A DNA stretch of 60,581 bases from Bacteroidales bacterium (GTDB lineage: Bacteria; Bacteroidota; Bacteroidia; Bacteroidales; UBA932). The notes beneath the pieces are model-generated. The model ran no database searches, was not told where the DNA came from, and saw only the letters and a list, made by a program, of their open reading frames with translations. Below are positions 17,966 through 26,520 of the stretch, piece after piece. Every line of letters begins with the position of its first letter. Position 1 is the stretch's first letter. The stretch is from positions 1 through 60,581 of the forward strand of contig JAFSUF010000001.1 in assembly GCA_017445425.1 (NCBI GenBank). Direction: 5' to 3'. The position numbers and the translations under genes are program-made.

Positions 17966-17980
17966 GCGCTATTTCGGTAA

Positions 17981-18685
17981 TCAAACCGCAAAAGTATGCG
18001 ATGAAAGGAAATATTCCAAAGAAATAGCGTTATTTATTTCAAAATCACCCGATAATGTGCGTCTGAGGGCGGTGAGGTGGGCGCCGCTGCCAACCGCGAG
18101 ACCTAAGTCGCGTGCGAAAGAACGGATATAGGTCCCCTTGCTGCACCTGAGACGGACGATGGCCTGGGGACGGCCGGATGGGGCAGGTCCAAATCCAAGC
18201 AGTTCAGCCTCTTCTATGGTGATGGTGGCCGGCTTTACCTCCACCGGCTCTCCGGCACGGGCATATTCGTATGCCCTCACCCCGTTTATCATCTTTGCGG
18301 AAAAGATGGGCGGAATCTGCTCCTGCTCTCCGATAAACCAATTCAGAGCCACCTCCAGTCCCTCTTTTGTAATGTGGTCGCAGGGATAAGTCGCGTCAAT
18401 CTCCTTCTCCAGGTCATAGCTCGGCGTGGTGGCGCCAAACTCTATGGTGGCCACATACTCCTTGGTGTGCGACTGCAGCTGTTCAGAGATCTTTGTGGCT
18501 TTGCCCACACATATTATAAGTAGACCCGTGGCCAGGGGGTCCAGCGTACCGGCATGCCCCACCTTTATCTTCTTCTGACGGAAATGCTTCTGAAGAGTGA
18601 ATTTTATCTTCCGCACCGCATCGGCGCTGGTCCACCTGAGTGGCTTGTCCAACACGATGATCAAGCCGTCCGGATAGCTCTCCAT
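17981..18685 (-). CDS. truB: tRNA pseudouridine(55) synthase TruB
   Basis: From ATG 18685 the product is 234 residues. The frame is open back to 18766, but that start would overlap rpiB and add 27 residues without family similarity. TruB isomerises uridine 55 in the T-loop of most tRNAs. GLIIVLDKPLRWTSADAV at the start, KVGHAGTLDPLATGLLI with the catalytic Asp (near residue 46), YVATIEFGATTPSYDLE, IPPIFSAKMINGVRAYEYARAGE and CSKGTYIRSFARDLG are the family blocks. The C-terminal PUA-type domain is absent, as is common in this phylum. It lies between rpiB and queA in the same run. Confidence 0.95.
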   Translation of the reverse strand: MESYPDGLIIVLDKPLRWTSADAVRKIKFTLQKHFRQKKIKVGHAGTLDPLATGLLIICVGKATKISEQLQSHTKEYVATIEFGATTPSYDLEKEIDATYPCDHITKEGLEVALNWFIGEQEQIPPIFSAKMINGVRAYEYARAGEPVEVKPATITIEEAELLGFGPAPSGRPQAIVRLRCSKGTYIRSFARDLGLAVGSGAHLTALRRTLSGDFEINNAISLEYFLSSHTFAV

Positions 18686-18743
18686 CGAGTCGGACAGGGG
18701 GCCGGTAAAGTTACGGTCGATTATCGTTGCGGCTGTCACAGAC

Positions 18744-19178
18744 CTATCTGCAGGGGATCTTATCAATCCTGTTCTGGTGACGCCCCCCTTCGAACTCAGC
18801 GTTCAGATAGGCCTCGAGAATGGCCACGGCCTCTTCATTGGAGATGAAGCGGGCCGGCATAGAGAGGATGTTGGCGTTGTTGTGGCGCTTTGCCAGCGAT
18901 GCTATCTCCGGATCCCAGCAGAGTGCTGCCCGCACCCCCTGGTGCTTGTTGAGGGTCATGGTGATGCCGTTGCCGCTGCCGCACATCGCCACCCCAAAAT
19001 CTACCTTGCCGTTCTCTACTGCATCGGCCAGGGGATGGGCGGTGTCGGGATAATCCATGCTGGCGGTTGAGTGGGTGCCAAAATCTGTAACCTGATACCC
19101 TTTCTGGGTGAGGATACCTTTGATATATTCCTTAAGCTCGTAACCTGCATGGTCGCAGGCCATTCCTACTGTCGCCAT
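18744..19178 (-). CDS. rpiB: Ribose-5-phosphate isomerase B
   Basis: From ATG 19178 the protein has 144 residues; this start sits one base past the ftsZ stop (TAATATG) and gives the normal N-terminus MATVGMACDHAGYELK. It interconverts ribose 5-phosphate and ribulose 5-phosphate in the pentose phosphate pathway. CDHAGYELKEYI, the active-site Cys in MCGSGNGITMTLNK (near residue 66) and RHNNANILSMPARF are the RpiB/LacAB signature. Its position directly behind ftsZ is unusual for a sugar-phosphate enzyme and is probably just operon growth. Confidence 0.95.
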   Translation of the reverse strand: MATVGMACDHAGYELKEYIKGILTQKGYQVTDFGTHSTASMDYPDTAHPLADAVENGKVDFGVAMCGSGNGITMTLNKHQGVRAALCWDPEIASLAKRHNNANILSMPARFISNEEAVAILEAYLNAEFEGGRHQNRIDKIPCR

Positions 19179-19179
19179 A

Positions 19180-20442
19180 TTATTGTTCTGACTGTTTTTC
19201 AAGGTTTTGCATTAATTGTTCCTTGCGCTGTTTGCGCAACATCCGGTCGCGGCGGTCAAACGCGGTCTCGCTCTCTTTCTGCTGCAGATCTTCTGAATTG
19301 TCCACAATCAGGGCGGGTTTGCCGTTGTAGCGGTCGCGCTTTGTTACCGATACCATGTCGCCGCTACTTATGGGGAGGCCGTGGCGTATGAAACTCAGAT
19401 CCTCATCGTTTACGTCCACAACAATTATCTTGTCGCGGTTAACGCTGTCCAGGTCTACCTGGGGCAGGTCCGTCATGTCGTAGCCGGTGGCCACAATGGT
19501 CACGGATATCTTGCCGCCAAGGGTGTCGTCGCGTACCACACCGCACTTGAAGTTGCTTGCTCCGCCGGTGGCGTTGTTCACATAATCCATTATCTGCTGC
19601 TTCTCCTCCACGCGGAGCTCGCTGGCGGTGATGTTCACCAGCGCCTTGTTGGCCTTGGAGATGTCGCAATTGCTCATCAGAGGGGAGGTGAGGGCGCTCT
19701 CCACGGCAAGGCGGGCGCGCTCTGTCCCTTCTCCGCTGCCGATACCCATAAACGCCATGCCGCTGTCCTTCATTATCCTCTTAACGTCAGCAAAGTCGAC
19801 GTTGATGAGGCCCCTGCAAGAGATAATCTCGGTGATGCTCTTCACTGCGGTGGCCAGCACCTCGTTGGCGCGGTCCAGGGCATCGAAGAACTTAAGGTCG
19901 GGGTATACGTCGTACAGCTTCTGGTTATCGATTATTAGGAGGGAGTCTACGTGACGGCTCAGCTCGCGGATACCTTCCGTGGCACGGTACATTGCGTCGG
20001 GACCCTCGTCGCGGAAGGGGATGGTGACAACGGCTACAGTCAGGAGGCCCTTGCTCTTGGCCGCCTCTGCAATTACAGGAGCTGCGCCGGTGCCGGTACC
20101 GCCACCCATGCCGCAGGTGACAAACACCATCTCATTTGTGCCGCCCAGCATGTTGTTGATGTCGTCGAGCGATTCGGTGGCCGCCTTTTTGCCGACCAGG
20201 AAGTCGGTGCCGGCACCCAACCCCTTGGTGATTACGCCGCCCAACTGCAGTTTCTGCGGCACAGGACTGGCGCTGAGGTGCTGGAAATCGGTGTTGCACA
20301 CCACATAGTCGATGTGCTCCATCTTCTGCTCGTACATATAGGTTACGGCATTGGTACCGCCGCCACCTACGCCTATTATCTTAATTATGTTGCCCTTCTC
20401 AATCCAGTCGTCGGGGATGATGGAATCGTATTGCTTTTTCAT
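19180..20442 (-). CDS. ftsZ: Cell division protein FtsZ
   Basis: The 420-residue tubulin-like GTPase forms the division ring. Seen: GVGGGGTNAVTYMYEQ (N-terminal nucleotide loop), the tubulin signature GGGTGTGAAP (about 112-121), NVDFADVKRIM (T7-loop region) and MAFMGIGSGEGTERA. The globular part ends near residue 320. The tail is charged and basic, ending MLRKQRKEQLMQNLEKQSEQ, and I do not see the usual short C-terminal peptide (D/E-x-P-x-F/Y-L/M-R-R type) that binds FtsA. The gene is 2 bases after ftsA. All GTPase motifs are intact, so the protein should polymerise. Confidence 0.97.
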   Translation of the reverse strand: MKKQYDSIIPDDWIEKGNIIKIIGVGGGGTNAVTYMYEQKMEHIDYVVCNTDFQHLSASPVPQKLQLGGVITKGLGAGTDFLVGKKAATESLDDINNMLGGTNEMVFVTCGMGGGTGTGAAPVIAEAAKSKGLLTVAVVTIPFRDEGPDAMYRATEGIRELSRHVDSLLIIDNQKLYDVYPDLKFFDALDRANEVLATAVKSITEIISCRGLINVDFADVKRIMKDSGMAFMGIGSGEGTERARLAVESALTSPLMSNCDISKANKALVNITASELRVEEKQQIMDYVNNATGGASNFKCGVVRDDTLGGKISVTIVATGYDMTDLPQVDLDSVNRDKIIVVDVNDEDLSFIRHGLPISSGDMVSVTKRDRYNGKPALIVDNSEDLQQKESETAFDRRDRMLRKQRKEQLMQNLEKQSEQ

Positions 20443-20444
20443 AA

Positions 20445-21917
20445 CTAGTTGGATCCTCCTGTGTCAAATAAATCTTTGATAAAACCGCCCCAGCGTTTCT
20501 CTATCTTGCTGGGCTCCTGTACGGGCTCAACTTCTGGCTCATCATCTTCTATCTCTTCCTCTTCTGCCTCTTTGGCCTTGCGCTCCTCCTCTTTGCGGCG
20601 GGCTTTCTCCTCGGCCTGTTCCTGTTTGATACGCTGCTTCTCCTCCTTGTCGCGGCGCAACTTCTCCCTGAAGGTCATTTTAGTGATGTTCTGCTCGCGG
20701 AACATGTCGTTGTCGCGGACAGGTTTGGCATCTATGCGTTTTACCGTGTGATCCTCATCTATCTCACTCTCGTTATTGAAACTGTCAATAAGCGCCCCCA
20801 CAATAGAGCAGGAGGTGGTGTCAAAACAACTGCGCTGGGAAGCCTCTGAGATGTTGCCCTGTGCATTGGCCAGGCGGACCCTCATCCCGGTGATTGCGCG
20901 GGCGAGCTCCTTGATATGCTCCATATAGGCGGTACCGCCGGTGATGACCAGCCCGGTAGGAATCTTGTTGATATATCCGGACTTCTCTATCAGATAGTAG
21001 GCCGCCTCCAGAATCTCGCTGACGCGCGCCTCCACAATCTGCTGCAGGAAATCGAGCGAGACATCTTTGGTTTCACCACCGCCGACCCCCTGGATCACAA
21101 GCTTCTTGTTCTCCGTGAACCCCTCATCTATGCAGTTGCCGTATTTCATCTTGATGATTTCGGCTACGTCTGTGGTGAGGCAGGTGTGGAAACGGATATC
21201 GCTGGTGATGGTGTTGCCCGCGAAGGGGATGACCCCGACTGCCCTCACGATACGGTCCTTTACCACCACCACGTCGGTGGTGCCGGCGCCGATATCAATC
21301 ATGGCCACACCGTTCTCCATCTCATTTTCGTTGAGAGTGGCAATTGCACTGCCTATGGGAGAAAGGACGGTTCGCACGACCTTCATACCGCACTTTTCCA
21401 CCACATCGTGCTTGTTTCTCTCCGCGATAGCCTTGCCCAGGATAAGACGGTAGCGGGCCTCGATATATTTGCCCGACATCCCCTCTACAGAGTCCGGGGG
21501 ATTGCCGATGCTGTCGTCGATGTTATACGACTGGGGGATTGCATCCAGAACGGTCTCGCCGGCCATGGTATCGGCCCGGAAAGCCTGCTGGCGCCATTGC
21601 TGCAGCTCTTCAGGGCTGATAAGGCTGTTGCCGCTGCGCTTTGCGCGCATGGTGTATTCCACTGTGCGGAGACTTTGGCTGCCAGCGCACAGGATGACGT
21701 CGGTAATGGTTTCTCCAAAATCTGCCTCGATGTCGCGTTTGCAGCGGGAGAGGGCTTCCACAATGCGCTGGGTGTTCTGCACGTCGCCGCGCGACATCCC
21801 TTTGGACACCGGCACGACCTTGTGGTGAATCACCCGGATACCGTTGTATCCAGCCTCTGCGACCGCCATGGCAACCTTGGAGGTACACAATTCAACTGCT
21901 ACTAAAAAATCGTTCAT
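20445..21917 (-). CDS. ftsA: Cell division protein FtsA
   Basis: The 490-residue actin-like ATPase tethers FtsZ to the membrane. ATG 21917 is the start; a TTG 12 bases upstream is less likely and would overlap ftsQ. Motifs: VAVELCTSKVAMAVAE (phosphate 1), AMIDIGAGTTDVVVVKD (phosphate 2, about 202-218) and GLVITGGTAYMEHI (adenosine). The C-terminus is longer than in classical FtsA: a highly charged Lys/Arg/Glu stretch of about 55 residues (a likely coiled coil), an acidic patch EEEEIEDDEPEVEP, then an amphipathic membrane-targeting helix around KRWGGFIKDLFD. It lies between ftsQ and ftsZ. Confidence 0.96.
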   Translation of the reverse strand: MNDFLVAVELCTSKVAMAVAEAGYNGIRVIHHKVVPVSKGMSRGDVQNTQRIVEALSRCKRDIEADFGETITDVILCAGSQSLRTVEYTMRAKRSGNSLISPEELQQWRQQAFRADTMAGETVLDAIPQSYNIDDSIGNPPDSVEGMSGKYIEARYRLILGKAIAERNKHDVVEKCGMKVVRTVLSPIGSAIATLNENEMENGVAMIDIGAGTTDVVVVKDRIVRAVGVIPFAGNTITSDIRFHTCLTTDVAEIIKMKYGNCIDEGFTENKKLVIQGVGGGETKDVSLDFLQQIVEARVSEILEAAYYLIEKSGYINKIPTGLVITGGTAYMEHIKELARAITGMRVRLANAQGNISEASQRSCFDTTSCSIVGALIDSFNNESEIDEDHTVKRIDAKPVRDNDMFREQNITKMTFREKLRRDKEEKQRIKQEQAEEKARRKEEERKAKEAEEEEIEDDEPEVEPVQEPSKIEKRWGGFIKDLFDTGGSN

Positions 21918-21919
21918 AT

Positions 21920-22693
21920 TTATTTGCAAATAATTTGATCTCTGTATTTTAGGTTAACCGTAGTGTAGTGCTTCCCTGCAGCGACCCCCTTGGGCTTGAT
22001 TGTACGGTAGTAACCAGCCATCTTGGTGAGCTTTGCGTCGGAGCAGTCAAGGCTGCCGAATATGAATTTCTCGTTGCCGCTGCGGGTGTAAATCACAACA
22101 TCGCCGTTGTCCTCCACCCAGATCTGCTCTATCTCACGACTCCAATAAGGGTTGTTGCGGATGGATTCCGTAAGATGGATAAGGTTGACAAGCCATTCGC
22201 GGCCCGATTCGGGATAACCGTCGTATCTTTTTGGAGTCTTGAAAGGGAGTCTCCCCCCTACGATGGGGAGGTCCAGGGTGATGCGGCCCAGCAGGGGGAG
22301 TATATAACCGCTGCTGTCGCAGTAGAATCCTCTGCTTTCGTTCTGGAAGCGGATCACCGGATTGCGTTGCGTCACCTCCAGCACAAGGGTGGAGGGATGC
22401 TGCACATAGGCCTGTGCCTTGCATATTGCGCTGCTGCCGCACAGGAACTCTTCCAATGCGTTGATGTTCAAATCCTCTATGGTCTTGCCTGCCACTGCGG
22501 GTTTGATGCGCTCTGCTATCTCGCTCTCGGATATGAAATTCTGGCCCTGACGGTTGGTGATAATCACCTTTATATCCTCGCCGGTCAGCGGTGCCATCAA
22601 ATTCGCGGTACAGCGGTCGGCGCAGTAAAAGTACCCGCTGAACAAAAGGCAGATAAGCACAAATAACGATATGACCAGTATCTTCCTAAACAT
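21920..22693 (-). CDS. ftsQ: Cell division protein FtsQ
   Basis: The 257-residue bitopic protein of the divisome has one N-terminal membrane helix (about 5-22, ILVISLFVLICLLFSGYF) and a periplasmic POTRA-like part (about 40-110, with NALEEFLCGSSAICKAQAYVQHPSTLVLEVTQRNPVIRF), then the FtsQ/DivIB C-terminal domain with DLPIVGG and IWVEDNGDVVIYTRSGNEKFIFGS. It overlaps the end of murC by 8 bases. Sequence conservation in this family is low; the identity rests on topology, the POTRA pattern and position between murC and ftsA. Confidence 0.92.
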   Translation of the reverse strand: MFRKILVISLFVLICLLFSGYFYCADRCTANLMAPLTGEDIKVIITNRQGQNFISESEIAERIKPAVAGKTIEDLNINALEEFLCGSSAICKAQAYVQHPSTLVLEVTQRNPVIRFQNESRGFYCDSSGYILPLLGRITLDLPIVGGRLPFKTPKRYDGYPESGREWLVNLIHLTESIRNNPYWSREIEQIWVEDNGDVVIYTRSGNEKFIFGSLDCSDAKLTKMAGYYRTIKPKGVAAGKHYTTVNLKYRDQIICK

Positions 22694-24041
22694 TTTTCAG
22701 ATATTCCTCTATCTGTGGTACAAAACGGTCTATGTCTCCGGCACCGAAACTCACCAGGCAATCTATTTTTCTGCTCTTTATGGTCTCCATCAGCCGATCC
22801 TTGGGTACCAGAACTTTATCTTTCAAATTAACCTTGTCTAAAATCATCTCTGAGTTTACACCCTCTATCGGGAGTTCGCGTGCCGGGTATATGGGCAGCA
22901 TGATAAGGCTGTCCAGGCCGCTGAGCGCCTCTGCGAATCCATCGGCAAAGTCGCGGGTGCGGGTGTATAGGTGCGGTTGGAAGATGCCGCACAGATGGCG
23001 CCCTGCAAATATCTCCCTTATAGAACTGATGGCTGAGGCTATCTCGTTGGGATGGTGGGCGTAATCGTCTATATAGGCTGTTTTTGGGGTGTTTACATGA
23101 ATGTCAAACCGGCGCTCCACACCGCTGAAAGTTGCAATGGCCTGTTTGATGCGTTCCGGCTCTATGCCGTAGAGCAGCGCTACGGAAGCTGCGGCCACTG
23201 CGTTCTCTACGTTGACCCACCCTGGTACGCCCACGGTGCAGCCGATGATCCTGCCGCCGGGATGGTTCAGGGTAAAGGAGAAAAATCCGCCCTGCAGGGG
23301 CTTGATTTCGGAGGCATAGAAATCGCACGGCTTGTCGTAGCTGTAGTGCAGCAATTTGGCTTTGATCCCCTCCGTGGGGAGTTCAGCACCCACCTTTGCC
23401 ACCACATAACCGTCTGCGGCAACCTGGCTTGCAAAAATCCTGAAGGACTCCTTCACGGCCTCGTGGGTCCCATAGATGTCCAGATGGTCGGCATCCACTG
23501 CAGTCACAACCGCAATCATGGGATGCAGCTGATGGAAAGAACGGTCAAACTCATCGGCTTCCGCCACCAGTACATCGCTGCTGCTCATCAGCAGGTTTGT
23601 GTGGTAGTTCTTGGATATGCCGCCAAGGAAGGCGGTGCAACCGTCGTCGGTGGCGCTGTTAAAGATGTGGGCCAGAAGAGTGGAGGTGGTGGTTTTCCCG
23701 TGAGTTCCCGATATTGCAAGACAGTCTTTGCCGGCAGCGATCTCGCCCAGCGCACGGGAGCGCTTGCACATGCTGTAGCCATGATTGCGCACAAATTTGA
23801 GCTCCTCAAAGTCGTCGGGAACAGCCGGAGTGTATATCACAAAGGTTTTCTCTACATTGATTGGGACAAGGTCCGGGCGGTCTTCATAGTGGACCATTAT
23901 CCCTTCGCTCTCCAACTGTTCTGTCAGACGCGAGGGGGTGCGGTCGTAACCGGACACGTTCTTGCCGGTATATTTGAAATATCTGGCAAGGGCACTCATC
24001 CCAATGCCGCCTATTCCTATGAAGTAATAGTTATCGTACAT
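22686..24041 (-). CDS. murC: UDP-N-acetylmuramate--L-alanine ligase MurC
   Basis: The 451-residue protein starts at ATG 24041 (MYDNYYFIGIGGIGMSALARYF), the usual N-terminus; an ATG 30 bases upstream is possible. It adds L-alanine to UDP-MurNAc in the cytoplasm, the first peptide step of peptidoglycan synthesis. Order: Rossmann UDP-binding domain with GIGGIGMSAL (about 8-17), central ATPase with AISGTHGKTTTSTLLAHIF (about 105-123), AEADEFDRSFHQLHP and AVVTAVDADHLDIYGT, and the C-terminal ligase domain with FSGVERRFD, YIDDYAHHPNEI and GIFQPHLYTRTRDF. It follows murG by 59 bases. Confidence 0.97.
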   Translation of the reverse strand: MYDNYYFIGIGGIGMSALARYFKYTGKNVSGYDRTPSRLTEQLESEGIMVHYEDRPDLVPINVEKTFVIYTPAVPDDFEELKFVRNHGYSMCKRSRALGEIAAGKDCLAISGTHGKTTTSTLLAHIFNSATDDGCTAFLGGISKNYHTNLLMSSSDVLVAEADEFDRSFHQLHPMIAVVTAVDADHLDIYGTHEAVKESFRIFASQVAADGYVVAKVGAELPTEGIKAKLLHYSYDKPCDFYASEIKPLQGGFFSFTLNHPGGRIIGCTVGVPGWVNVENAVAAASVALLYGIEPERIKQAIATFSGVERRFDIHVNTPKTAYIDDYAHHPNEIASAISSIREIFAGRHLCGIFQPHLYTRTRDFADGFAEALSGLDSLIMLPIYPARELPIEGVNSEMILDKVNLKDKVLVPKDRLMETIKSRKIDCLVSFGAGDIDRFVPQIEEYLKNV

Positions 24042-24100
24042 TCTGCTTTTTGTTATATCATCACCATACAAATTCGACCTTGCCAGTGATCTGTGTTTGT

Positions 24101-25204
24101 CTAATTGTTACAAAGTTTAAGTACTTCGGTTGCAATCTCTTCTGCAGCGTGTTTCCTGCCGAGTTTTATAATGTTCTGCTCCATCAGGGCGATTTTTCCC
24201 GGGTCTGCGAGAAGAGCCTCGGCAGTGTCCATCAGTTTTTCGCGGGCGTCGGCATCCAGCACCATCATGGCTGCATCCTTCTCCACAAGCGCCATCGCGT
24301 TGTGCCGCTGATGGTCTTCTGCCACGTTGGGCGACGGGACAAATATGGTGGCTTTGCCCTCTACGCACAACTCTGAGATGGTTCCGGCACCGGCGCGCGA
24401 CACAATCACATCTGCCACGGCGTAGGCCAGGTCCATCCTGTCTATGAATGTGCAGTTCTTAACGGCGGGGCAGGGGTGTTGTTTGAGGAAGCCCTCAATT
24501 TCATTCTTGTAATACTTGCCGCTTTGCCAGAGTATCTGGAAACCGGCTTTGTCGCCCCGTTCCAGAATCCATTTCTGCACGCTCTCGTTAAGGGTGCGGG
24601 CGCCCAGGCTGCCCCCAACCACAAACAGGGTCTTTTTTTCGGGATCAAGTCCGTAATACTTATACCCCTCGGCCCGCTGTCCGGGTGTGGGTGGGTTGAT
24701 ATCCTTGCGGATGGGGTTGCCGGTGAACAGTATCTTGCCGGCAGGGAAGAACTTATCCATTCCGTCGTAGGCGACGCATATCTTCTCTACCCGGCCGGCG
24801 AGTTTGCGGTTGGTAAGGCCTGCATACGAGTTCTGCTCCTGGATCAGGCAGGGGATTTTCATTGAAGATGCGGCCCAGAGCAACGGCGCGCTGGCATATC
24901 CGCCCACACCCACCACCGCGTCGGGTTTGAAATCAGAGATAATGGCCTTGGCTTTGCGGATGCTTTCGATGACCTTGAACGGAAGGGCGAGATTCTTGAG
25001 CGTGAGCTTGCGCTGCAAACCCGCCACGGGGAGTCCGATGATCTTGTATCCGGCCTTGGGAACACGTTCCATCTCCATCTTGCCGTTGGCCCCGACAAAC
25101 AGTATCTCGCAATCAGTGCCGCTGTCGCGCAGCGCGTCTGCAATTGATATCGCCGGGAAGATGTGTCCGCCGGTACCGCCTCCACTTATTATTATCCGTT
25201 TCAT
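24101..25204 (-). CDS. murG: Undecaprenyldiphospho-muramoylpentapeptide N-acetylglucosaminyltransferase MurG
   Basis: The 367-residue GT-B glycosyltransferase adds GlcNAc to lipid I to make lipid II on the cytoplasmic face of the membrane. ISGGGTGGHIFPAISIADAL (about 5-24), VVGVGGYASAPLLWAA, IQEQNSYAGLTNR, FTGNPIRKDI, FVVGGSLGARTLNE and the C-terminal IVSRAGAGTISELCVEGKATIFVPSP with EDHQRHNA are the family motifs. Its ATG overlaps the ftsW stop by 4 bases (ATGA), which points to translational coupling with the flippase/polymerase gene upstream. Confidence 0.97.
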   Translation of the reverse strand: MKRIIISGGGTGGHIFPAISIADALRDSGTDCEILFVGANGKMEMERVPKAGYKIIGLPVAGLQRKLTLKNLALPFKVIESIRKAKAIISDFKPDAVVGVGGYASAPLLWAASSMKIPCLIQEQNSYAGLTNRKLAGRVEKICVAYDGMDKFFPAGKILFTGNPIRKDINPPTPGQRAEGYKYYGLDPEKKTLFVVGGSLGARTLNESVQKWILERGDKAGFQILWQSGKYYKNEIEGFLKQHPCPAVKNCTFIDRMDLAYAVADVIVSRAGAGTISELCVEGKATIFVPSPNVAEDHQRHNAMALVEKDAAMMVLDADAREKLMDTAEALLADPGKIALMEQNIIKLGRKHAAEEIATEVLKLCNN

Positions 25205-26514
25205 TTATCTTCAAGTATTATCTCTTCGGTTGGTAATTCTTCAGTTGCTGCCGTGCTTCCCGAACCCTCTTCTGCCGCAGCAGCATCTTCAGCGGCACGC
25301 CGCTCCTCTTCCAGTTTGTTCACTGCCCTGCTCACTGAGAGTATCATGCCAAAAGCTGCGCTGAGCATCAGGTAGGCGGTACCACCGTGGCTTATCAGGG
25401 GGAGTGTATGTCCGGTTATAGGTATCAGCCGCACATTCACAAGTATATGCAGGAACGCCTGAGTGGTGATAAGGAAGGCCAGGCCAAGCACCAGCGACTG
25501 TGAGAAAGTATCGGGACATTTAAACGACAGGCTGATGCACCGGAACAGGAATATCAGGTATAGCAGAACTATCACTATGCCCCCCACGAGCCCGGTCTCC
25601 TCCACTATTGCGGCATAGATGAAGTCAGAGAATGCCATGGAGAGGGAGTGACGGGCAATACCGTTGCCGACCCCCTTGCCCAGCAGGCCGCCAGCCTTGA
25701 TCGCTATCTTTGCGCTCTCGCTCTGCCGCTCTTCGCGATCCATCTCTTCAAGCTGTTCGCGTGTCATCTTTGAGATATCCATGGTGGTATCGCTTTCTGG
25801 CTTGATAAAGTGCTCCACGCGACTCTCCACGGTGCCCAGTCGGTTGAAGATGGGGAATTCTGCAGCTTTAGACGACGCTGTGAGCGCCAGATGATACAAG
25901 CCAAACAATCCTGCCACAAGGGCGATTGCGATCCCGATTGTGAGCAGAAGGTGAGTGACCTTGACATCCATAAAGTAGAACAGCATCATACTCACCAGGG
26001 CAAGCAGCATTGCAGATGAGAAGCTGTTTACCATTATGCAGGCGCACACCGCTACGACCCATACCAGCAGCCTGGTGCAGAACCCCTTGAAGGTCGTTAT
26101 CTCGCGGCTGTATTTCTCCAGCCCCCAGCTGATAAACATTATCAATCCGATTTTCACGAATTCAAACACCTGGAGGGTGTGGCCCATCAGCCTGAGGCCG
26201 CGTACGGCACCGTTGCGCCTGTCCTGCAGCGGCGGCACGAACAGCATAAGCAGCATCACGGCCGCTACCACAAATACATACGGAGAGATGCGCTTATAAA
26301 ACTTATAGTTGATGGCATAGCACAGGAAAAGGGCTGCGAAACCGAGCGCAACGCTGCCGAACTGCTCCATGTAGATGGAGGTCTTGCTCATTATGTCGGG
26401 GCTGTTCTTGGAAAGGAATGACCCCACCGAGAACACGGCGATTATGGATATCATTGCAAATACAGCAACGATAAACCATATTACGCGGTCGCCTCTTAAC
26501 CTGACTTTTGCCAT
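25201..26514 (-). CDS. ftsW: SEDS peptidoglycan polymerase FtsW
   Basis: The 437-residue membrane protein of the SEDS family (FtsW/RodA/SpoVE) polymerises lipid II glycan strands at the septum with its partner FtsI. About ten hydrophobic segments can be traced. Family motifs: RRNGAVRGLRLMGHTLQVFEFVKIGLIMF (about 105-133), GGLLGKGVGNGIARHSLSMAFSDFIYAAIVEETGLVGGI (about 270-310) and NVRLIPITGHTLPLISHGGTAYLM (about 360-383). The large extracytoplasmic loop is present. The C-terminal tail is acidic and Ala/Glu-rich. Position between murD and murG is standard for dcw clusters. Confidence 0.96.
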   Translation of the reverse strand: MAKVRLRGDRVIWFIVAVFAMISIIAVFSVGSFLSKNSPDIMSKTSIYMEQFGSVALGFAALFLCYAINYKFYKRISPYVFVVAAVMLLMLFVPPLQDRRNGAVRGLRLMGHTLQVFEFVKIGLIMFISWGLEKYSREITTFKGFCTRLLVWVVAVCACIMVNSFSSAMLLALVSMMLFYFMDVKVTHLLLTIGIAIALVAGLFGLYHLALTASSKAAEFPIFNRLGTVESRVEHFIKPESDTTMDISKMTREQLEEMDREERQSESAKIAIKAGGLLGKGVGNGIARHSLSMAFSDFIYAAIVEETGLVGGIVIVLLYLIFLFRCISLSFKCPDTFSQSLVLGLAFLITTQAFLHILVNVRLIPITGHTLPLISHGGTAYLMLSAAFGMILSVSRAVNKLEEERRAAEDAAAAEEGSGSTAATEELPTEEIILEDK

Positions 26515-26520
26515 AGTACT

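Noticed and set aside
16916-18685. preQ1 riboswitch ahead of queA/truB
   Set aside because: queA makes epoxyqueuosine, so I looked for a leader, but only 15 bases separate truB and queA and no aptamer-like structure fits.
18686-18766. Longer truB start overlapping rpiB
   Set aside because: The extra 27 residues lack family similarity and would overlap the end of rpiB; ATG 18685 gives the usual N-terminus.
23052-24089. A 345-codon plus-strand frame opposite murC
   Set aside because: Antisense to intact murC, with no recognisable protein features.
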